Shown: one piece after another, positions 8,835 to 16,987 of the stretch
How positions within the stretch are numbered: the first letter of the stretch is position 1
How the letters are laid out: the number at the start of each line of letters is the position of its first letter
NCBI GenBank assembly: GCA_035541475.1
Contig: DATKND010000172.1
Span: 35,059 to 99,058 of the forward strand
DNA: 64,000 nt
Reading direction: 5' to 3'
DNA from: DASUFZ01 sp035541475
GTDB taxonomy: Bacteria; Myxococcota_A; UBA9160; SMWR01
Position numbers and translations under genes: made by a program
Notes under the pieces: model-generated
Seen by the model: only the letters and a program-made list of their open reading frames with translations
The model's database searches: none
What the model was told of the DNA's origin: nothing

Positions 8835-9788
8835 CTACTTGATCGCCAGCGGGTTGATCGGCGAGCCGACCGCGCCGGTGATCGGCAGCGGCGGCGCGCA
8901 GAACAGGAAGGCGTAGCGCCCGTCCTCGGCGCAGGCGGCGGCGAGCGCGTCGAGGTGGAAGATCTCGCCGAAGAGCAGCCCCGTGTTGCGGAGCGAGATC
9001 ATGTGCAGCGGCTGGAAGCAGTCGCGCGTCTCGTTGGGGATCACCTCGACGCCCCAGGTGTCGGTCGCGACCGCCGCGACCTCGCGCTCGTAGAGCCAGC
9101 GCGCGCAGTGGACGGAGAGCCCTGGCGCGGGGCCGCCGCAGTAGCCCTTCCACGACTTCTGCTCGAGGCAGCGGGTCATCATGCCGGTGCGGACGAGCAG
9201 GATGTCGCCCGGCTCGATCGCGACGCCGCACGACTCGGCGCAGGCGTCGAGGTGCTGCGGCAGGATGCGCGTGCCGTCGTCGAGCCAGCGCTGCTGCGTC
9301 ACGCGCGGCAGATCGAGCAGCACGCCGCGGCCGACCACGCCGTTCGCGATGCGATCGATCGAGTTCGCGCGCGCGCCGCGGCTGGTCACGAGGCGGACGT
9401 CGCGGCCGCCGTACATGCGCCCGTCGTAGAAGACGTGCGCGAGCGAATCCCACTGCGTGCCGCACTGGAGCGGCATCGTGACCGCGTCGTCCGCGTAGTT
9501 GAACCCGCCCGGCAGGAAGTCCTGCGCGCCGGCCAGCGCGTCCGCGCCCGTCGCCAGCATGCTGTGGATCGGGTTGTGGCGGCCGCCGACGCCGCTCTGC
9601 GGGCCCTTCGCGTCGAAGGGCAGCGCGCACGAGATGACGAGTCCGCGGCGGGGCAGGGCGCAGGCGCCGAGCACGCGCTCCTTCGTGATGAAGTTCAAGG
9701 TGCCGCGCTCGTCGTCCTCGCCCCAGCGGCCCCAGTTCGAGTAGAGCTCGCCCCACTCGCGTACCTGCCGTGCATCGATCTCCGACAC
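8835..9788 (-). CDS. Cyclase-family (kynurenine-formamidase-like) hydrolase
   Basis: A 317-residue member of the cyclase superfamily (PF04199), metal-dependent hydrolases of amides and lactones. Seen are NWGRWGEDDERGTLN at the start, the central CGTQWDSLAHVFYDG that corresponds to the HxGTHxDxxxH metal motif, and DTWGVEVIPNE near the C-terminus. In the central motif both early histidines read Gln, while the Asp and last His remain; this variant is seen in part of the family and may change the metal site. It is a single gene between wecB and kdsB. The substrate is unknown. Confidence 0.82.
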   Translation of the reverse strand: MSEIDARQVREWGELYSNWGRWGEDDERGTLNFITKERVLGACALPRRGLVISCALPFDAKGPQSGVGGRHNPIHSMLATGADALAGAQDFLPGGFNYADDAVTMPLQCGTQWDSLAHVFYDGRMYGGRDVRLVTSRGARANSIDRIANGVVGRGVLLDLPRVTQQRWLDDGTRILPQHLDACAESCGVAIEPGDILLVRTGMMTRCLEQKSWKGYCGGPAPGLSVHCARWLYEREVAAVATDTWGVEVIPNETRDCFQPLHMISLRNTGLLFGEIFHLDALAAACAEDGRYAFLFCAPPLPITGAVGSPINPLAIK

Positions 9789-9812
9789 CGCGCGCCTCGC
9801 GAGGTCCGGAGC

Positions 9813-10544
9813 TCAGCGGCGCTCGCGCAGCGCCGCTTCGACCAGCGCCACGTCGCCCGGCACGTCGACCGCGACGCTGCGCCAGCCCTCGACGATCGCG
9901 CAGCGGATCTCGTGGCCGTGCTCGAGCGCGCGCAGCTGCTCGAGGCACTCGCTGCGCTCGGCGAAGGTCGGCGCCATGCGGATGAAGCGCAACAGGAAGT
10001 CGCGCCGATAGGCGTAGAGCCCGACGTGCTGCCAGAGCGGCCCGCGCACGGACGGGTCGCGCGGATACGGAATCGCGGAGCGCGAGAAGTAGAGCGCGCG
10101 GCCGCGGTGGTCGAGCACCACTTTGACCCGGTTCGGGTCGTCGCGATCGGCCGGATCGAGCGGGTGCACGACTGTCGCGATCGGGACCTCGGCGTCCTCG
10201 CGCAGCGCGTCCACCGCGGCGTCGACCACGAAGCCCCGCATCAGCGGCTCGTCGCCCTGGATGTTGACCACGATGTCGTCCTCGAGCTTCGCGGCGACCT
10301 CGCCGATGCGGTCGCTGCCGCTCTGGTGATCGCCGCGCGTCATCGCGACCTCGGCGCCGAACGCGCGACAGGCGTCCGCGATGCGCGGGTCGTCGGTCGC
10401 GACGATCACCGCGCGCAGGCTCTTGGCCTCGCGCGCCCCTTCGTACACCCGCTGAATCATGCTGCGGCCCGCAATCGGCGCGAGCGGTTTTCCCGGGAAG
10501 CGCGAGGCCGCGAAACGCGCCGGGATCAGGCCGACCGCTGTCAT
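9813..10544 (-). CDS. kdsB: 3-deoxy-manno-octulosonate cytidylyltransferase
   Basis: KdsB makes CMP-Kdo, the activated sugar for the lipopolysaccharide inner core, so the cell has a lipopolysaccharide outer membrane. The 243 residues carry IPARFAASRFPGKPLAPI with the CTP-binding loop, VATDDPRIADA, GSDRIGEV, NIQGDEPLM and DVPGDVALVE, all typical. ATG 10544 places the first strand correctly; the open frame further upstream belongs to antisense of the ParA-like gene. The gene is divergent from that ParA-like ATPase with only 37 bases between the start codons. Confidence 0.95.
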   Translation of the reverse strand: MTAVGLIPARFAASRFPGKPLAPIAGRSMIQRVYEGAREAKSLRAVIVATDDPRIADACRAFGAEVAMTRGDHQSGSDRIGEVAAKLEDDIVVNIQGDEPLMRGFVVDAAVDALREDAEVPIATVVHPLDPADRDDPNRVKVVLDHRGRALYFSRSAIPYPRDPSVRGPLWQHVGLYAYRRDFLLRFIRMAPTFAERSECLEQLRALEHGHEIRCAIVEGWRSVAVDVPGDVALVEAALRERR

Positions 10545-10581
10545 GGCGGCATCGTACTCGATCGGTATTTTTCCCGCCGGC

Positions 10582-11487
10582 ATGGATGATCCCCAGAACG
10601 GGCCCGATGCCCCGGCGATCGGCCCCGTCGTCGCGGTCTCGTCGAACAAGGGCGGCGTCGGCAAGACCACGCTCGCCACGAACCTCGCGGTGTATGCGCG
10701 CGCGCTGCGCGAGGACCTGCCGGTGCTCGTCGTCGGACTCGACGACCAGCGCACGATCGATCGCATGTTCGGCCTGCGCGCGCCGCAGCCGGGCGAGGCG
10801 AATCTCAAGCACGCGTGGGCGGAGCGCAGCCTCGCGGGCGCGATCCAGCTCGGCGAGTACGGCGTCCACTTCGTGCCGTCGCCGAGCGACGTCGCCCTGC
10901 TGAAGGCGCGCGCCGAGGATCCGCGCGCGCTCGCGCGCATCCTGCGCGCGTCGGAGTGGCCGGGGCTCCTGATCCTCGACACGAAGAGCGACCTCGAGGC
11001 GCTGACGCAGAACGCCTGGCACGCGGCGGATCGCATCCTGGTGCCCGTGGCGGACCGCGCGTCGCTCGAAGAGGCCGGCAAGATCTTTCGCGGGCTCGAG
11101 CGCGCCGGCCTCGACGCGTCGCGCGCGCGCGTGGTCTTCACGCTCGTCGACCGGCGCACGCGCGACGAGGGCGGCGGCGGCGCGCTCTTCGAGCGGCTGG
11201 TCGCGGAGGTGCACCGGCGCGGCTGGCCGCGCTGCGAGACGACCCTCTCGCGCAGCCCGCGCGTCGAGTCGCTCAACTCGGGCAGCGAGAAGCCGCGCTC
11301 GATCCTGCACCACGCGCGCGGGACCGCGATCCACGCCGAGATGGGCGCGCTCTGCCGCGAGCTGCTGCGCGACCTCGCGCCCACGCTCTCGGGTCGGCGG
11401 GCCGCGCCCGGCGACGGGGAGCACTGGGGCGCGCGCATCGGCACCGTGACCCCGCTGCAGCGCACCAGCTGGTGGCGGCGTTCATGA
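10582..11487 (+). CDS. ParA/MinD-type P-loop ATPase
   Basis: A 301-residue ATPase with the deviant Walker A motif SSNKGGVGKTTLATNLAVYA near residue 20, a switch segment VVGLDDQRTIDRMF and a Walker B-like LLILDTKSDLEAL around residue 130. Family members position plasmids, chromosomes, flagella or protein assemblies by ATP-dependent dimerisation on DNA or membrane. No ParB-like partner or parS-like site is seen nearby, and the C-terminal basic tail ends abruptly. It is followed 13 bases later by phosphofructokinase, so the two may be cotranscribed. The cargo is unknown. Confidence 0.8.
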   Translation: MDDPQNGPDAPAIGPVVAVSSNKGGVGKTTLATNLAVYARALREDLPVLVVGLDDQRTIDRMFGLRAPQPGEANLKHAWAERSLAGAIQLGEYGVHFVPSPSDVALLKARAEDPRALARILRASEWPGLLILDTKSDLEALTQNAWHAADRILVPVADRASLEEAGKIFRGLERAGLDASRARVVFTLVDRRTRDEGGGGALFERLVAEVHRRGWPRCETTLSRSPRVESLNSGSEKPRSILHHARGTAIHAEMGALCRELLRDLAPTLSGRRAAPGDGEHWGARIGTVTPLQRTSWWRRS

Positions 11488-11500
11488 ACACGGAGGAGTG

Positions 11501-12730
11501 ATGAGCACGTTCGCGATCTCCGTCGGGGGCGGCCCGGCGCCCGGCATCAACGGCGTGATCGGCGCGGCGGCCACCCTGGCCTGTCGCCGCGGACACCGCG
11601 TGCTCGGCATCCTCGACGGCTTCTCGCACATCATGAAGGGCGACACCAGCCAGGTGCTGGAGCTCGACGAGGCGCGCGTCGCACGCATCCACCTCGAGGG
11701 CGGCTCGATCCTGCGCACCTCGCGCGCGAACCCGACGAAGAAGCCCGAGGACCTCGCCGCCGTGGTGAAGTCGCTCGGCTCGCTCGGTGTCGAGTACCTG
11801 ATCACGATCGGCGGCGACGACACCGCATCCTCCGCCAACCGAATCGCCGGCGAGGTGCAGGGCCGCATCAAGGTCGCGCACGTGCCGAAGACGATCGACA
11901 ACGATCTCCCGCTGCCGAAGGGCATCCCGACCTTCGGCTTCGAGACCGCGCGCGAGCTCGGCAGCGCCGTGGTCGAACGCCTGCTCGTCGATTGCCAGAC
12001 CACGAACCGCTGGTTCTTCGTCGTGATGATGGGGCGCTCGGCCGGCCATCTCGCGCTCGGCACGGGCAAGTCGGCCGGCGCGCCGGTGATGGTGATCCCC
12101 GAGGAGTTCCACAAGCGGCCGATCGAGCTCGAGGACGTCGTGCGCGTGATCGAGGGCGCGATCGTGAAGCGGCTGGCGAACGGGCGTCCCGACGGCGTGG
12201 CGGTGATCGCCGAGGGCATCGCCGAGTACATGGACGAGAACGACCCGCTGCTGCGCGACACCCCGCGCGACGAGCACGGTCACATCCGGCTCGCAGAGGT
12301 GCCGATCGGGCGCGTGCTGCGCCAGGCGGTGTCGGCGTCGCTCGAGAAGCGCGGGATCAAGGTCGCGACCGGCGACAAGGACGTCGGCTACGAGCTGCGC
12401 TGCGGGTACCCGACCGCCTTCGACCGCGACTACACGCGCGACCTCGGCGTCGGCGCGGTGGACGCGCTGCTCTCGGGCCGCTCGGCCGTGCTGATCACGC
12501 GCCAGGAGGGCCGCATCGTGCCGATCCCCTTCGCCGAGATCATCGATCCGAAGACCAACAAGTCGCGCGTGCGCGGCGTCGACGTCGAGTCGGACTCCTA
12601 CCGGAACGCGCTCGCCCTCCAGGAGCGGATCCGCAGCGAGGACCTGGCCGATCCGGCGACTCTCGCCGGCCTGGCGCGCGCCGCGAAGCTCTCTCCGGAA
12701 GAGACGAAGGCGCGCTACACACCGAGGTGA
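11501..12730 (+). CDS. pfp: 6-phosphofructokinase, pyrophosphate-dependent type
   Basis: A 409-residue phosphofructokinase with SVGGGPAPGINGVI at the donor site, TIGGDDTASSA, HVPKTIDNDLPLP, and MGRSAGHLALGTG. GGDD instead of GGDG and the lysine in PKTIDND are the known markers of enzymes that use pyrophosphate rather than ATP, so the reaction with fructose-6-phosphate is probably reversible. ATG 11501 has GGAGGAG at a good distance; GTG 11498 is directly upstream in frame. Pyrophosphate use suggests an energy-saving, reversible glycolytic step. Confidence 0.9.
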   Translation: MSTFAISVGGGPAPGINGVIGAAATLACRRGHRVLGILDGFSHIMKGDTSQVLELDEARVARIHLEGGSILRTSRANPTKKPEDLAAVVKSLGSLGVEYLITIGGDDTASSANRIAGEVQGRIKVAHVPKTIDNDLPLPKGIPTFGFETARELGSAVVERLLVDCQTTNRWFFVVMMGRSAGHLALGTGKSAGAPVMVIPEEFHKRPIELEDVVRVIEGAIVKRLANGRPDGVAVIAEGIAEYMDENDPLLRDTPRDEHGHIRLAEVPIGRVLRQAVSASLEKRGIKVATGDKDVGYELRCGYPTAFDRDYTRDLGVGAVDALLSGRSAVLITRQEGRIVPIPFAEIIDPKTNKSRVRGVDVESDSYRNALALQERIRSEDLADPATLAGLARAAKLSPEETKARYTPR

Positions 12731-12743
12731 GGAGGGCGCGCCG

Positions 12744-13988
12744 GTGGAGGCTGCGGGCGGGCGCGAAGAGCGCGAGAAGAGCCTCGAGCGGCGGATCCGC
12801 GCCTTCCACTGGGTGAGGCTGCTCTCCGAGCTGCCGGCGCGCTGCGCGGGCGGGGAGGGCGAGCGAGAGGCCGCGACGCGCGTCGAGGCCTGGATGCGCG
12901 AGATCGGTTTTGCCGAGGTCGCCCCTGGACTCGTCGCCTCGCGACCGGAGCGCGGCGGCGTGGTGGCGCTCCACGCCGGGCTCGCCGCGCTCGCTTGCGC
13001 GATCGGCGGCTACTCGGGCTTCGCCGTGGCGGCGCTCTCGGCGCTCTCGCTCCGGCGCGAGCGCACACGCGCCGCGCCGCTCCTCTCGCGTTGGCTGCCA
13101 GCGCCCGACGCCACGCAGGTCCGCGCGCGCGCCGGATCGACGCGACCGCGGCGGCGCATCGTGCTCTCGGCGCCGCTCGACGCGCCGCGCGCGGGACTCC
13201 TCTTCGCGTCGCCGTGGCGGCGGCGCTGGCTCGGACCGGCGGCCGCTTCACGGGTCACGGCGCCGGCCGGTCTCGACGCCTGGCTGCTGCGCCTGCTCGC
13301 GGCGGCCGCGGTCGTCACCGCGGCTTCCGCAGTCGGCGGAGGCTCGACCGCGCTCTGGCTCGCTCGAGTCGTCGTCGCGCTGCTCGCCGCCGGGGTCGCG
13401 CTCGCGGGTCTCGAGTGGGCGCGCGCGCCCGCGTGTCCGGGCGCGTGCTCGAGCGCGTCCGGCGTCGCGGCGATGCTGACGTGCGCCGAGCAGCTGCTCG
13501 CGCAGCTCCGCGACGACGAGGAGCTCTGGCTGGTCGCGACGGGTGCGCAGGAGACGGGCGCCGGCGGCCTCGCCGACTCCCTCGACACGCGGGCCGGGCC
13601 GGCCGCGCGCGACACGCTCGTCGTCCACTTCGAGCGGCTCGGCAGCGACGCGCTCGCGCGCGTCGCGGCGGAGGTCGGGCTCGAGCGCTGCGTCCACCCG
13701 CCGCGCCTCGCCGAGCTCGCGCGCCGGCTCGCGGAGAGCGGCGCCTTCGGCGAGATCGGCGCGGTCGACTGGATCGGCGCGACCGGCGTCGCGGCGCTCG
13801 CCGCGCGCGGCCTGCCGGTGCTCGCGCTGGTGTCGACCGACCCCGACGGCCTGCCGCGCAACGACCATCGGCCGATCGATCCGCCCGAGAACGTCGACAT
13901 CGCGTGCGTCGTGCGCGCGGCCGACTTCGCCGCGGCGGTGGTCGAGGCGTCGCGCCGCGGCGAAGGCGACGCGCTCGCCATCATTTAA
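12744..13988 (+). CDS. M28-like membrane protein with a degraded peptidase site
   Basis: A 414-residue protein that follows phosphofructokinase by 13 bases, with GTG preceded by GAGGAGGG. It has about four hydrophobic segments, two near residues 70-105 and two near 175-225. Landmarks of M28 aminopeptidases are recognisable but altered: SAPLDAPRAG where members have AHxD, ACSSASGVAAML where they have xxDNASGVA, TGAQETGAGGLADS where they have GxEExGxxGS, and RNDHRPIDPPENVD near the end. At least two metal ligands are gone, so peptidase activity is unlikely. The stop overlaps the SH3 gene by four bases, tail to tail. Confidence 0.65.
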   Translation: MEAAGGREEREKSLERRIRAFHWVRLLSELPARCAGGEGEREAATRVEAWMREIGFAEVAPGLVASRPERGGVVALHAGLAALACAIGGYSGFAVAALSALSLRRERTRAAPLLSRWLPAPDATQVRARAGSTRPRRRIVLSAPLDAPRAGLLFASPWRRRWLGPAAASRVTAPAGLDAWLLRLLAAAAVVTAASAVGGGSTALWLARVVVALLAAGVALAGLEWARAPACPGACSSASGVAAMLTCAEQLLAQLRDDEELWLVATGAQETGAGGLADSLDTRAGPAARDTLVVHFERLGSDALARVAAEVGLERCVHPPRLAELARRLAESGAFGEIGAVDWIGATGVAALAARGLPVLALVSTDPDGLPRNDHRPIDPPENVDIACVVRAADFAAAVVEASRRGEGDALAII

Positions 13989-14575
13989 AGCCGAATCCTC
14001 GGCGTGCGCTGGCGTCGCGACGAGATCACGTGGATCAGCCAGCCGATCAGCATGCCCGTCCCGAGGATCCCGGCGCCGACGATGCGCTCCGGCCACGCCG
14101 CGCCGGCCTTCAGCTCGAGGTTCTCGCGCGTCAGCGCCTCGATCTCCTTGCGCTGCGAGGCGTCGCGCTGGCCGAACGACTGGTTCTCCTCGCCGAGCTT
14201 CGCGGTCTGCGCCTCGAGCGCGTTGACGCGCCCCGAGAGCTCCGACGCCTTGCCCTGCGCATCGGCGAGCAGCGCGCTGGCCGGCGGCTCGTTCTGGAGA
14301 AAGCCCTCCGGCACCCAGCCCTCGCGATCGCCCGAGCGGATGCGGGTCCAGCCCTCGCCGTTCTCGAGCACGTCGACCTTGTCGCCGGTGTGGAGCTCGT
14401 CGAGGATCCGGTACTCGTTGCTCGGACCGGTCCGCACGTTGAGGCGCACCTCGCCCTTCACCCACGCGGAGGCGGCGTGCGCCGACTCCGCCGTCAGCCC
14501 CGCGAGCCCGATCGCCAGCGCGCACACGAGTGCGCGGGCGGGACCCGCGAAATCTCCCGCTTGCATCGAGGTCAT
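13985..14575 (-). CDS. SH3-domain and C-terminal membrane-anchor protein (TIGR04211-like)
   Basis: A 196-residue exported protein: a signal peptide ending around AESAHA (residue 34), a bacterial SH3 domain (about 37-95, RLNVRTGPSNEYRILDELHTGD ... GWTRIRSGDREGWV in parts), a coiled coil (about 100-155) and one C-terminal membrane helix followed by basic residues (about 160-196). This order matches the SH3-and-anchor family of the cell envelope, whose precise role is unknown. It stands alone, upstream on the minus strand of the tRNA-Asn gene. Confidence 0.8.
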   Translation of the reverse strand: MTSMQAGDFAGPARALVCALAIGLAGLTAESAHAASAWVKGEVRLNVRTGPSNEYRILDELHTGDKVDVLENGEGWTRIRSGDREGWVPEGFLQNEPPASALLADAQGKASELSGRVNALEAQTAKLGEENQSFGQRDASQRKEIEALTRENLELKAGAAWPERIVGAGILGTGMLIGWLIHVISSRRQRTPRIRL

Positions 14576-14650
14576 CTCGTCTCCCCGCTCGACGCCGCCC
14601 GTTCCGGCGTCGAGCCAAGTCTGTCGGGGGGACGGATCGACTCTGCGCGG

Positions 14651-14726
14651 TGGCTCCCCGGGTAGGACTCGAACCTACGACCCGGCGGTTAACAGCCGCC
14701 TGCTCTGCCAGCTGAGCTACCGGGGA
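14651..14726 (-). tRNA. tRNA-Asn (anticodon GTT)
   Basis: The minus strand folds into a full cloverleaf: acceptor TCCCCGG with CCGGGGA, anticodon arm GGCGG-CTGTTAA-CCGCC with anticodon GTT, T arm with GGTTCGAGTCC, discriminator G and an encoded CCA end (14651-14653). A good promoter lies just upstream. Confidence 0.97.
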
Positions 14727-14744
14727 AGAAAAACCGAGGGCGGG

Positions 14745-14772
14745 ATTCTACGAGGCTCGTCCCGAAAATCAA
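14745..14772 (-). promoter_or_regulatory. Sigma-70-type promoter of tRNA-Asn
   Basis: Minus-strand TTGATT (14772-14767), a 16-base spacer and TAGAAT (14750-14745) lie 19 bases before the tRNA 5' end. The -35 box overlaps the last codons of the FnIII lipoprotein gene. Confidence 0.65.
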
Positions 14773-16085
14773 CGAATCTCGCCGTCTTCCGGGACGTGGA
14801 CCTCGAGCGGCTCGGAGGGCGGCGCCTCGCTGCCGTCGGAGCGGATCAGCACGACGATGTAGTGATACGAGCGCCCCGGCACGACCTCCGCGTCGACGAA
14901 GCGGCCGTCGCTGGTGCGGCCGATCTCGCGCGCTCCGAGCCAGTTCGTGCGCGAGACGCGCGCCTGCGGAAACTCCTCGGCATGCGGAGTCCAGTGCAGC
15001 GCGACCTCGTGCGGGCTCGACGAGGCCTCGAGGTCGTAGTCGAGGCTCTGCACGCGGATCGGCTCCGACGCCCGGCTCTCGAGCCCGTCGCGATCGATCG
15101 CCACCACCGCGTAGCGCGCGTTCTCCCCGGCGTTGACGGTGCGGTCCTCGGCTCGAGTGACGTCGGCCGTCACGGACGCGATGAGCGTCGGCCGTCCGTT
15201 CTTGTGCAGCCGGAGCAGCCGATAGCTCGCGATGTCGGCCTCGATGTTCGGATCCCAGGCGAGCACGTTGCGGCCGAGCGACGACTCGGCCACGTGGAGT
15301 CCGATCGGCGGCAGCGGCTCCGGCTTCGTCACGGCGCGCACGGGATCGCCGGGCGGACCGCTCGCGCCCGACGGCGTCGTGGTCGAGACGCGGTAGTAGA
15401 GCACGCGCAGATTGCCGAGCCCGCGGTCGACGTAGGAGGTCGAGAGGCGGCCGGGGATGCTCGCCACCACCTCGTAGGGTCCGTCCTCGGCGGGGCTTCG
15501 CTCGACCACGTAGCCCGCGGCGGTCTCGCTGTGCGACGGGTGCCAGGCGAGCGGGATCTCGCGCGGCTGCCGGCTGAAGGCGCGCAGCGCGGGCGGAGGA
15601 TCCGGCAGCGGCGCTGTGCTGCCCGCGACGACCATCGAGGTCTCCCCCGCGAGATGGCCGTCGCTCGCGAAGGGCCGCAGCCGATACCAGGCGGTGACGC
15701 CGTCGGCGAGCTTCTTCGCGCCGCCGTCGTCGACGTAGACGGATTGCCCGCGCCCCCACAAGGTCGCGATCGGCTCGAAGCGACCGTCTTGCGCCGCGGC
15801 GCGCTCGACCACGTAGCCCGCGACCGCGCTCCGCAGCACCGGCTCCCACTGCAGCGCGATCACGCGGTAGCCGTCGTCGCCCGCGCGCACGTGCTCGGGC
15901 AGCGGCAGATCGGCGGGCGGCGAGGCGACCAGCGGCGTCGCCTCCGGAGGCAGCGCCGTCGGCGCCCGCAGGCTCGGCCAGTGCAGCCGCCAGCTCGCGC
16001 AGCCGGCCTGCGTCGCGCCGGCCGCCAGCGCCAGGACGATCGCGAGCGAGCGGCGCAGCGCCCGCTTCGTTCGCGCGCGCGTCAC
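14769..16085 (-). CDS. Fibronectin type III-repeat lipoprotein
   Basis: A 438-residue protein with an N-terminal basic and hydrophobic leader ending in TQAGC (about residue 27), a plausible lipobox. The rest consists of four beta-rich FnIII-like modules, roughly 65-150, 160-250, 258-340 and 345-430, each with the pattern W-P-x-A-x-Y-x-V/L-x-R (for example LAWHPSHSETAAGYVVER). Such modules bind protein or carbohydrate at the cell surface. GTG 16085 overlaps the stop of the repeat lipoprotein as GTGA, so both are translated together with the upstream cyclase. The function is unknown. Confidence 0.78.
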   Translation of the reverse strand: MTRARTKRALRRSLAIVLALAAGATQAGCASWRLHWPSLRAPTALPPEATPLVASPPADLPLPEHVRAGDDGYRVIALQWEPVLRSAVAGYVVERAAAQDGRFEPIATLWGRGQSVYVDDGGAKKLADGVTAWYRLRPFASDGHLAGETSMVVAGSTAPLPDPPPALRAFSRQPREIPLAWHPSHSETAAGYVVERSPAEDGPYEVVASIPGRLSTSYVDRGLGNLRVLYYRVSTTTPSGASGPPGDPVRAVTKPEPLPPIGLHVAESSLGRNVLAWDPNIEADIASYRLLRLHKNGRPTLIASVTADVTRAEDRTVNAGENARYAVVAIDRDGLESRASEPIRVQSLDYDLEASSSPHEVALHWTPHAEEFPQARVSRTNWLGAREIGRTSDGRFVDAEVVPGRSYHYIVVLIRSDGSEAPPSEPLEVHVPEDGEIR

Positions 16086-16987
16086 GGTGCGCTCACGTCG
16101 GGTAGCTCGCGCAGCGCCTCGAGTCGCTGGAGCTCGCGCTCCGCATGCTCGATGTAGGCGCGCACGCGCTCGTTCTGGGGATCGATGCGCCGGGCCTGAC
16201 GCCACAGCACGAGCGCCGTCTCGAGCCGCTCCTCGGCGAACGCGGTGCGGCCCGCCTCGATCAGCTGCTCGACCTCCTCTTCGTTCGGGCCGCGCGCGTG
16301 CACCCGATCCTTGCGCGACTGGAGCGCCAGGCCCGCGTCGAGCTGTCGCTCCTCGATGTCGAGCTCGGTGTCGAAGGGATCGAGCGCGCGCAGCTCGAGC
16401 AGCGACGCGCGCGCCGCCTGGAGATCGCCGAGCGCGAGCTGGCGGCGGTACTCCTCGCCGAGCTCCGCCTTGCGGCGGACGCGCTCCTGCACGAGCTCGG
16501 CCTGCAGCTGGCGCTCCTCGATCTCGAACTCCGGCTCGAAGGGATCGAGCGTGCGCAGGCGCACGAGGGCGACCTGCGCTCCCTGGAGGTCGCCCGCGGC
16601 GCGCAGCCCGCGGTACTCCGCCGTCAGCTCGGCCTTGCGCGCTGCGAACTCGCGCGCGAGCTGCTGCACGTGCGCCCAGCCCGTCGCGTCCTCCGGCTCG
16701 AGCGCGAGCGCGAGCCGATGATCGAGCAGCGCCTCGGCCAGGCGTCCCTCGCGTTCGCGCTGCGCCGCGCTCTCCTCGTAGCCTCGAGCGCGACCGACGA
16801 ACTCGGCCTCGACCTGCGAGATCCGCTGCGCGACCTCGACGCCTTCGGTGTCGTCCTCGGGCACCGCGCGCCAGACCTCGAGCGCGCCGCGCGCGTCGCC
16901 CTGCCGGTAGAGCGCCTCGCCCTGCTCGAGCGGCGTCGCGCAGCCTCCGAGGGCGAGGAGCGCGAGCGCCGCCGCGCGCCGATTCAT
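16082..16987 (-). CDS. TPR-like lipoprotein with a 55-residue tandem repeat
   Basis: A 301-residue helical protein with a clear lipobox LALGGC (Cys16). Residues 20-45 and 255-290 look like TPR helices (GEALYRQGDARGALEVWRAV; ALVLWRQARRIDPQNERVRA). Residues 117-226 are two copies of one 55-residue unit, both starting RKAEL and containing LDPFxxExxIEERQL. It sits between the cyclase and the FnIII lipoprotein with ATGA and GTGA overlaps, so its product probably works with them at the envelope. No specific function can be assigned. Confidence 0.75.
   Translation of the reverse strand: MNRRAAALALLALGGCATPLEQGEALYRQGDARGALEVWRAVPEDDTEGVEVAQRISQVEAEFVGRARGYEESAAQREREGRLAEALLDHRLALALEPEDATGWAHVQQLAREFAARKAELTAEYRGLRAAGDLQGAQVALVRLRTLDPFEPEFEIEERQLQAELVQERVRRKAELGEEYRRQLALGDLQAARASLLELRALDPFDTELDIEERQLDAGLALQSRKDRVHARGPNEEEVEQLIEAGRTAFAEERLETALVLWRQARRIDPQNERVRAYIEHAERELQRLEALRELPDVSAP
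16310..16639 (-). repeat. Two tandem copies of a 165-base coding repeat
   Basis: This stretch encodes residues 117-171 and 172-226 of the TPR-like lipoprotein. Shared blocks are RKAEL, GDLQ-A, LR-LDPF and IEERQL, giving a recent in-frame duplication with moderate divergence. Confidence 0.7.

Noticed and set aside
7552..11424. Minus-strand open frame of 1290 codons
   Set aside because: It runs across wecB, the cyclase gene and kdsB on either strand; composition is Arg/Ala/Asp-rich without domains. High GC leaves antisense frames open.
16310..16639. Possible CRISPR or non-coding repeat array
   Set aside because: Only two copies, in frame within a gene and divergent; it is a protein repeat. 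No CRISPR-like array was seen anywhere.
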